From positions 1-12,587 of the forward strand of contig JAHDII010000078.1 in the NCBI GenBank assembly GCA_020630895.1: a stretch of DNA of 12,587 nucleotides, read 5' to 3'. Shown piece by piece: positions 6,775 through 12,587 of this stretch (position 1 is the stretch's first letter; each line of letters opens with the position of its first letter). This DNA is from Saprospiraceae bacterium (lineage in GTDB: Bacteria > Bacteroidota > Bacteroidia > Chitinophagales > Saprospiraceae). The notes beneath the pieces are model-generated. The model made no database searches. It saw only the letters and a program-made list of their open reading frames with translations, and was not told the DNA's origin. The position numbers were made by a program, and so were the translations under genes.

Positions 6775-8238
6775 ATGAAGATTCAAAATTTATTTACGCT
6801 CTTTTTATTAACTACTTTCTTTTACGCATGCCAAAATATAACACAAAACGAAACATCTGAGAACACACTGAACACTCCAAATACGGAAAATATTAATACT
6901 AAGCCTTTGGCTCCTAATGCTTATGCTACAAAAACAACAGTTCAGCCTCCTTTAGAAAATGTAGATGTTCCTTTACAATCTTTTACGATTAATGCTCAAA
7001 AAGCACAAGTGATTGAAATTAAAGAAACGGGAACTTCTATTGAAATTCCTGCTAATGCTTTTGTTGATGAGCAAGGAAATATCATTCAAGGTGAGGTGAT
7101 AATTGATTTTAAAGAATATCATGATGTTGGAGATATTCTAGCTAGTGGTATTCCCATGCAAATGACGGCTCCTGATGGAAGTACAGGATTTATGCAATCT
7201 GCTGGAATGTTTGATATTCAAGGAAAAGTAGCAAACCAAGAAGAAGGTTCTGGTGCAAAAGCTATTTTTATTGCAGAAGATAAAGCTCTTAAAGTTAATT
7301 TAGCTTCATACAAAAATGATGGCGAATATGATGCTTGGCGTTTAGATGAAGGAAATAAACAATGGTTAAATAAAGGGCTTTCCCAAGTAGAGAAAAACAA
7401 AAATAAAGCGAAAGCTCTAAAATATGTTGAAAAAAACAAACCTAAAGCAACACCTATTAAGCCATATAAGTTTGATAAAAATAAACCTGTTTTAGAATTT
7501 GATATTAATCTGAAAAATTTTCCAGAACTCAAAGAAATGAATGGAGTGATGTGGCAATATGCAGGAAGTGATGATACTAAAGATCCTGCAAAAAATAAAT
7601 GGGTGTATGAAGAAAATTGGGATGCTGTAGAAGTAGATCCTATCAAGGAAAGTAATTTATATCAATTGAAGTTGAGAAATAAATTTAAAGAATTTACTTC
7701 TGTAGTTTGCCCTAGCCAAAGTAATGATGATTTTAAAAAATCTATGGCAGAATATAATTCTAAATTAAAAGAGTATGAAGAGAATAAAGTAACTTATGAA
7801 GATATGCAAGCTTTAGCTGAAACTCAAGCAGATTTTATTCGTTCTTATTCAGTGAATGGTTTTGGTATTTATAATTATGATTTAATGATGAAAGACGATG
7901 AATTTATTCCTCTTTTAGCAGATTTTGATTTTGGAGTAAAAATTCCAGGAGCTAAACAATTCACTACAGTGTATATGATTTATAATGATAGGAATGTGGT
8001 GTGTTATCCTCCTAATCAATGGTCAAGTATAAGAATAGATCCTAAAGGAAAAACTAAAATGGTTGCTATTTTACCAGGGAATAAATTTGCTACCATTTCT
8101 GCCACAGAATTTGAAGTTTTAGTTGATGATATTAAAGAAGCAAAAAATAGTCATTATACTTTTAAAATGACTTATCATAAAGAAAATGCTATCGCCTCTT
8201 TAGAAGAATTAAAAACTATCATTGAAGGATTAGTATAA
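6775..8238 (+). CDS. Large uncharacterised lipoprotein with ZU5-like N-terminal region
   Basis: The start chosen is the ATG at 6775, giving 487 residues with a lipoprotein signal (MKIQNLFTLFLLTTFFYAC, Cys19). The frame is open back to a GTG at 6673, but that start would place the signal internally. After a Thr/Asn-rich linker, residues about 60-160 carry TGTSIEIPANAFVDEQGN, EVIIDFKEYHDVGDILASG and MQSAGMFDIQG. This pattern recurs in Bacteroidota envelope lipoproteins and resembles a ZU5-type beta domain. Residues about 320-350 are a charged helix (probable coiled coil), followed by SVNGFGIYNYD and a C-terminal beta-rich part. It probably sits on the outer membrane. The WG-repeat gene follows in the same direction 78 bp on, so a joint role is plausible. 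The function is unknown. Confidence 0.87.
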   Translation: MKIQNLFTLFLLTTFFYACQNITQNETSENTLNTPNTENINTKPLAPNAYATKTTVQPPLENVDVPLQSFTINAQKAQVIEIKETGTSIEIPANAFVDEQGNIIQGEVIIDFKEYHDVGDILASGIPMQMTAPDGSTGFMQSAGMFDIQGKVANQEEGSGAKAIFIAEDKALKVNLASYKNDGEYDAWRLDEGNKQWLNKGLSQVEKNKNKAKALKYVEKNKPKATPIKPYKFDKNKPVLEFDINLKNFPELKEMNGVMWQYAGSDDTKDPAKNKWVYEENWDAVEVDPIKESNLYQLKLRNKFKEFTSVVCPSQSNDDFKKSMAEYNSKLKEYEENKVTYEDMQALAETQADFIRSYSVNGFGIYNYDLMMKDDEFIPLLADFDFGVKIPGAKQFTTVYMIYNDRNVVCYPPNQWSSIRIDPKGKTKMVAILPGNKFATISATEFEVLVDDIKEAKNSHYTFKMTYHKENAIASLEELKTIIEGLV

Positions 8239-8263
8239 AATTTTTTCGTTTTATTTTGATTTT

Positions 8264-8299
8264 ATTCCAAGGTGTTTATTGGTTTAAATACCTTGGAAT
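8264..8299 (+). terminator. Hairpin between lipoprotein and WG-repeat genes
   Basis: Arms ATTCCAAGGTGTTT (8264-8277) and AAATACCTTGGAAT (8286-8299) pair over 14 positions with one G-U, around an 8-nt loop. The hairpin starts 25 bp after the lipoprotein stop and ends 17 bp before the WG gene start. A loose T-rich stretch (CTTTAAACTCTTTT) follows, so it may be a partial terminator or attenuator, or an RNA-processing site, lowering expression of the second gene relative to the first. The weak U-tract makes termination uncertain. Confidence 0.5.
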
Positions 8300-8316
8300 C
8301 TTTAAACTCTTTTATT

Positions 8317-11300
8317 ATGAAAAGATTTATTTTCATTGTTATTATATTGATTCCATCTTTTATTATAGCACAAAACAATCCTTTAACTTTATTGCCCATA
8401 AAAGAAAAAGGAAAATGGGGCTTGTTAGACGCAGCAACAGGTGCCGTTACTGTAGAGCCTGTTTATGATAGAATTGGAAAAAGAACGCCTTGGGGAATAT
8501 ATATCATCCAAGATGATAAAGTAGGTCTAGTAGATTTGCAAGGTAATATAATTTGTGAACCTCAATATAATGATATTAAAAGATTAAATCGTGACTATTA
8601 CAAAGTTACTCTATTGGATGGTACATTAAACGTTATAGATAGAAAAAATAAAGAATTACAATTACCTATAAATCATTATACAAAAATAGAAAGTAATAAG
8701 AATGATTATTTTTTTGCTACGTTAGAAAATGAAAAATGGGGAATTATTAAAAATAAAATAAAAGTTCTTCCATTTGAATATAATGCTTTATATCAGTCAA
8801 ATGCAAAAAATATTATTTATTTTATTTCGGAAGAAAATAAAGGAGTTGTAAATTTAGAAACAGGGCAACAAACCATAATTAATGATTATGATTCTATTTG
8901 TCCTCAAAATGATGTGTACTCATCAGTAACATTAAACAATAAATGGGGCTTAGTGAACCATCAAACGAAAGAAGTTATTTTTAAACCGAAATATTCAAAA
9001 ATAAAATTTTTATCTAATTATTATTTAGAATTAGTTGAAGGATATAATACTTCTCATTTATTTTCTTTAGAAAAAAATAAAATTGTTAAACTGCAACATG
9101 ATTTTTCCAGATTTGAATACTTTAATGATGAATATTTTAAAGCTTATCAAGAAGATAAAGTAGGTTTAATTAATAAAGAAGGTGAAGTAGCTATACCTCC
9201 CGTTTATGATCAAGTTGTATTATTGAAAAAGGGAGATAAAAATTATTATAAAGTATATAATAATGGGGTACAAGGCATTTTTGATATTAAAAATAAAAAA
9301 GAAGTTGTTGTATGTATTTATAGTAATATTCAATATTTAAAAGAAGATCAAATGTATAAAATACATACTTTAAAAGGTTTTGGTCTTGTTAATAAAAATT
9401 TTAAAACGATTATTCCAGAAGAATACCAAAGTATTGTTGTAGCAGGAAATACGATTAAATGTCAAAAAAATAAATCTACTATAATCTTCCATATAGATGA
9501 CGAGCAAAATGTTATTAGTGTCAATGAATTCGCTGAAGTTTTTAAAATTAGAATTGGATATAATACATCTTCTTTAATCAAATCAAATCAAACTTTAAAT
9601 GTTTCAAGAACGGTTGATTTTCCTAATGTAAATTATGCTTGGATATATGATCCTGATAAGAAAGGAAATGCTTTTAAACATATCAATAGAGATACTGTAG
9701 AGAGCAACTACATCTACCGTCCTGTAGAAGTTAAAAACACTCATTTCTCTATTGTTCAAACACCTGAAGATAAAAATAGACCTGAAATTTTGGATGTCAT
9801 TACACAGCGATATTGGAGAATAAATCCTTTTTTATTATTTGATGGGAACCAAGGAAAATTTTTATCTGATTCTACATATTTTATTGGTTTTAGATTCTCA
9901 GATTTCCTGTATAGAGGAATGGGAAATATGGTGGCTATTTTGGCAAATGGAGATTTTGTTTTATTGGACATCAATGGAAATTTTGTGAAAAATAAAAATG
10001 GAGAAACTTTCAAAGCTTCTTTTATTGATAAATCAAAAAATGGATATAGACGATTTGCTGTAGGAGGAACATGGACAGATAAGCATGAAAAAAAATGGCA
10101 AAAAATTGGAAGAACTAAAGATATTGTTAAAGATTTTAATTTTGAATATTTAGAAAATCAAAGTTGGAGAGTCATTACTTCTTTATATTTAGAGGGAGCT
10201 AAATGGGGCGTTTTAGATTCTTTAGGAAATATTGTTATTGAACCCACTTATGATTTTTTAGAAAATATGAAAAATGAAAAAATTGTAAGTTATAAAAATG
10301 ATAAAGGAGGTATTATTGATATCAATGAAAATATTATTCTTCCTCACCAATATTCAAGAATTAATTATCAAAAACAAAATAATAATTATTTATTAATTCA
10401 TAAAAATGATAATTTATCTGGATATGTAATGGATGCCGGAGGAGGAATGATTTTAAAAAATAAATATCAATTTGTTGGTGAAGTAAAAGATAATAAAAGA
10501 AAAGTAGCTCAAAAAAATAAATATGGTTTTATTGATGAAAATGAAAATGTTGTAATTCCTTTTCAATATGATCAATTAACAGATTTTAATGAAGGTTACG
10601 CTTTAGCTACTAATGATTCTACTTCAATTATTATTGATAAAAATGGAAAAGAATATTTTAAAAATTCTGAATTTAAAGTATTAGGAAATATTAATAATGG
10701 TTTAATTCGAGCGAAAAAAAATGATCAATATGGTTTTGTTGATATACAAGGAAATATAAAAATTCCCTTCATGTATAAATTAGCTTTTGATTTTAATGAA
10801 AATTTTGCAAGAGTTGTTGTAGGAAGAAAAACAGGACTTATAGATTCTCAAAATAATTTTATGTTACTGCCTACAAAATATGAATTAATTTTTCCTTTTG
10901 ATACCAATGGTTTAGCAATAGTTCAAAATAAAGAATTTGGTCCAATGGGATTAATTAATAAAAAAGGAGAAGAAATTTTAGCTCCTACTTATGATCATAT
11001 TGATCCTTTTTGTAACGGTTATGCTAAAGTGAAAAAAAATAAAAGATTTGGATTAATTAATTTATCTGGACAAGAAATTATTCCTGTAAAAATGTATAAC
11101 ATTTTTAAAATGTATGAAGGTAAAATTGCTGTTCAAGAATATAGAGGGGGAAAATGGAAATTTTTAGATGAAAGTGGCACTCCTGTTTTTGATACTTTAT
11201 ATTTTAATGGTCCTGCTATTTTTAAAAATGATGTTGCAATCTTACCTCAAAAAGATGAAGAGGATAGAAATATTAATACATTAATAAATGTTCAAGGAGA

Positions 11301-11778
11301 AAAATTATTTTCTTCATCAGGAAATATTGCTTTGGTGAGTTATTCAGATAGTATTTTAATTTTTAGAAAAAGAACTTTTATTGATGAAACGAATTACACA
11401 GATGCGTATTATTTTAAAAAAATAAATGAAGTCAATTATCGAGGTTCAGAAAAGGGATATGCTTATATTTCTCCATTTAAAAATGGAGTGGCTATTTGTA
11501 AAAAAGATGGTTATACGCAATTAATAGATACAAACGGCAATACAGTAATTACACCAAAATATAATTCTATTAAAAAAAATAAAGATGGAAGTTATTATGC
11601 CGCTCCATCAACATTTTATGGTTTGGCTTCAGCAGAAGGAGAAGTACTTTTAGAACCCACTAATGATTTATTTAAACCTGCTACTTTTTCTAATTTCGGA
11701 ATTTATACGATTGAGCAAGGAGATAAATTAGGTTATGCAGATGGCAACGGAAATTGGATTTGGAAATTGCAAAATTAA
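8317..11778 (+). CDS. Giant secreted WG-repeat protein
   Basis: The start chosen is the ATG at 8317 (1153 residues), because it opens a clear signal peptide (MKRFIFIVIILIPSFIIAQ). A GTG 15 codons earlier lies inside a hairpin. The product is built of WG-type beta repeats. The N-terminal block (about 28-400) has about eight units such as KWGLLD, KVGLVD, KWGIIK, KWGLVN, KVGLIN and GFGLVN, often with EPVYD or IPPVYD. The C-terminal block (about 629-1153) has about twelve, including KWGVLD, KYGFID, QYGFVD, KTGLID, PMGLIN, RFGLIN and KLGYAD. Residues about 404-626 lack the repeat and may be a separate domain. No T9SS sorting domain, lipobox or transmembrane end was seen, so it is probably periplasmic or released. 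WG repeats are of uncertain function, presumed binding. It ends in a strong terminator. Confidence 0.92.
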   Translation: MKRFIFIVIILIPSFIIAQNNPLTLLPIKEKGKWGLLDAATGAVTVEPVYDRIGKRTPWGIYIIQDDKVGLVDLQGNIICEPQYNDIKRLNRDYYKVTLLDGTLNVIDRKNKELQLPINHYTKIESNKNDYFFATLENEKWGIIKNKIKVLPFEYNALYQSNAKNIIYFISEENKGVVNLETGQQTIINDYDSICPQNDVYSSVTLNNKWGLVNHQTKEVIFKPKYSKIKFLSNYYLELVEGYNTSHLFSLEKNKIVKLQHDFSRFEYFNDEYFKAYQEDKVGLINKEGEVAIPPVYDQVVLLKKGDKNYYKVYNNGVQGIFDIKNKKEVVVCIYSNIQYLKEDQMYKIHTLKGFGLVNKNFKTIIPEEYQSIVVAGNTIKCQKNKSTIIFHIDDEQNVISVNEFAEVFKIRIGYNTSSLIKSNQTLNVSRTVDFPNVNYAWIYDPDKKGNAFKHINRDTVESNYIYRPVEVKNTHFSIVQTPEDKNRPEILDVITQRYWRINPFLLFDGNQGKFLSDSTYFIGFRFSDFLYRGMGNMVAILANGDFVLLDINGNFVKNKNGETFKASFIDKSKNGYRRFAVGGTWTDKHEKKWQKIGRTKDIVKDFNFEYLENQSWRVITSLYLEGAKWGVLDSLGNIVIEPTYDFLENMKNEKIVSYKNDKGGIIDINENIILPHQYSRINYQKQNNNYLLIHKNDNLSGYVMDAGGGMILKNKYQFVGEVKDNKRKVAQKNKYGFIDENENVVIPFQYDQLTDFNEGYALATNDSTSIIIDKNGKEYFKNSEFKVLGNINNGLIRAKKNDQYGFVDIQGNIKIPFMYKLAFDFNENFARVVVGRKTGLIDSQNNFMLLPTKYELIFPFDTNGLAIVQNKEFGPMGLINKKGEEILAPTYDHIDPFCNGYAKVKKNKRFGLINLSGQEIIPVKMYNIFKMYEGKIAVQEYRGGKWKFLDESGTPVFDTLYFNGPAIFKNDVAILPQKDEEDRNINTLINVQGEKLFSSSGNIALVSYSDSILIFRKRTFIDETNYTDAYYFKKINEVNYRGSEKGYAYISPFKNGVAICKKDGYTQLIDTNGNTVITPKYNSIKKNKDGSYYAAPSTFYGLASAEGEVLLEPTNDLFKPATFSNFGIYTIEQGDKLGYADGNGNWIWKLQN

Positions 11779-11808
11779 AAGGTGCTTTGCACCTTTTAAT
11801 TTTGCAAT
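11766..11808. terminator. Perfect 20-bp stem, bidirectional terminator overlapping a stop codon
   Basis: Arms at 11766-11785 and 11789-11808 are exact reverse complements with a TTT loop (GGTGC-TTT-GCACC at the tip). The AT-rich part of the stem supplies A-tracts and T-tracts for both directions. The stem contains the last codons and the TAA (11776-11778) of the plus-strand WG gene, and it ends 16 bp from the stop of the convergent minus-strand gene. This is a compact shared terminator for two convergent transcripts. Confidence 0.88.
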
Positions 11809-11824
11809 GAATAAAGTTTAATTA

Positions 11825-12583
11825 TTATTCATCATCTTTTTTTCTTTGGAGCAGCCAACTACAACCCACAGAAATATAATTCATTCGTTGAGTAATTCCT
11901 GTTCCAAAAGAAAAATCAAATTGTAAATTTTCATTTGCTAGTACGGTAAATCCAGTATCAAAATTGAGGATGAATTTTTCAAAATTGGCAAGTTCACCAT
12001 AAGGCTCAAAATATATTCCTACTCGATCATTTACACCAATTCCAAGAGCTACAGAATAGGTTAAATCTCCTTTTAATTCTCCAAAATAATTATATCCTAC
12101 ATTATAACCGATTCCCAAATTATCATTCAATTCATGGGATATAGATAATTTATTAATGGTTCCATAATTTCCTAATGTCAATTCTTTACTTCCTGTAGGA
12201 ATAAGAAGATGTGATAAAAAAGCCATTTCAATATTTTTAGTTTCGCTTTTGATCAATTGAATTTTTGTTCCTATTTCAATATCACTAATTCCTTGAATCG
12301 ATTGGCTATCATTTTTTAATGTTTCAAATTGACTTAACATTCTCAATTCAATTCCTGGAGTAATTCCATATCTTAATAAAGTTGTAGGAGCTAATAATTG
12401 TCGAGTAGAAGAAGAAACACCATTTTCAAAACCTACTAAAATACCACTTTCAATTTGTAAATTTCCTTTACCTACAGTAGAAGAACTTTCTGTTTGGTCG
12501 GGTCTATCTGTTATAATTTGAGCATCAATTTGTCCGATAGATAATATCAAAAAAAATAGAATAAGAATATTCTTGTTTAGCAT
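11825..12583 (-). CDS. Outer-membrane beta-barrel, phenol-degradation MetA-like (transporter-type)
   Basis: The complete product has 252 residues and a signal peptide (MLNKNILILFFLILSIGQIDAQ, cleavage near residue 22). It is followed by the hallmark ITDRPDQTESSSTVGKGNLQ, then IESG, RYGITPGIELR and alternating amphipathic strands such as NLGIGYNVGYNYFGEL, YSVALGIGVNDRVGIYFEPY and FDFSFGTGITQRMNYISVG. This is the pattern of the phenol MetA-pathway-like barrel family, often annotated as 'transporter'. Such proteins sit in the outer membrane and are presumed small-molecule channels; the substrate cannot be read from the sequence. The start is the ATG at 12583. Only 4 bp of upstream sequence remain, so its promoter or operon partners are outside the window. 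It converges on the WG-repeat gene through a shared terminator. Confidence 0.88.
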   Translation of the reverse strand: MLNKNILILFFLILSIGQIDAQIITDRPDQTESSSTVGKGNLQIESGILVGFENGVSSSTRQLLAPTTLLRYGITPGIELRMLSQFETLKNDSQSIQGISDIEIGTKIQLIKSETKNIEMAFLSHLLIPTGSKELTLGNYGTINKLSISHELNDNLGIGYNVGYNYFGELKGDLTYSVALGIGVNDRVGIYFEPYGELANFEKFILNFDTGFTVLANENLQFDFSFGTGITQRMNYISVGCSWLLQRKKDDE

Positions 12584-12587
12584 TGTT

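Noticed and set aside
7218..7646. Antisense frame opposite the lipoprotein gene
   Set aside because: The sense strand has a lipobox and family-like motifs; the antisense translation is low-complexity and shows no domain.
8256..8468. Overlapping plus-strand frame at the start of the WG gene
   Set aside because: It is out of frame with the signal peptide and WG motifs and has no independent support.
9756..10013. Antisense frame opposite the middle of the WG gene
   Set aside because: Shadow of a long supported gene; no recognisable features.
1..12587. Defence system, prophage or mobile island
   Set aside because: No nuclease, helicase, reverse transcriptase, toxin, integrase, transposase or target-site repeats were seen; the genes are envelope or secreted proteins with uniform AT-rich composition.

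Overview
The window is AT-rich (by eye well under 35% GC) and looks like chromosomal DNA of a Bacteroidota member. The supporting signs are a C-terminal type IX secretion (T9SS) sorting domain, several secreted or lipidated proteins of Bacteroidota style, WG-repeat and membrane-anchored AraC regulator families typical of the phylum, no Shine-Dalgarno-like sequences before the starts, and ordinary TAA/TGA stops (code 11). I cannot place it below phylum; a low-GC Flavobacteriia-like lineage is a reasonable guess. No tRNA, rRNA, CRISPR array, transposase or phage gene was seen.

Left part, minus strand (1-6648). The edge holds the N-terminal 377 residues of a HEAT-repeat-like protein. A perfect 20-bp inverted repeat (1203-1244) separates it from a secreted soluble-glucose-dehydrogenase-like protein fused to an N-terminal NTF2-like domain. 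Upstream lies a tight minus-strand cluster, in transcription order: a small secreted unknown protein, a lipoprotein overlapping it by ATGA, a seven-repeat T9SS-exported protein, and a 7TM-AraC regulator. The regulator is broken by a single-base frameshift near 3777; restoring the frame gives a normal 345-residue protein.

Right part, plus strand (6775-11778). A 126-bp divergent intergenic region with an 18-bp-arm hairpin precedes a large lipoprotein and then a 1153-residue secreted WG-repeat protein, whose two repeat blocks flank a non-repetitive centre. A 14-bp hairpin sits between these genes. The WG gene ends in a perfect 20-bp stem that overlaps its stop codon and also serves the convergent minus-strand gene at the right edge, an outer-membrane beta-barrel of the phenol-degradation MetA-like group.

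Taken together the window is mostly cell-envelope and secreted-protein biology: propeller-type or WG-repeat scaffolds, lipoproteins, one OM barrel and one membrane-embedded regulator. No defence system or clearly novel machine was recognised. The points most worth checking are the frameshifted regulator, the repeat proteins and the hairpins between genes.
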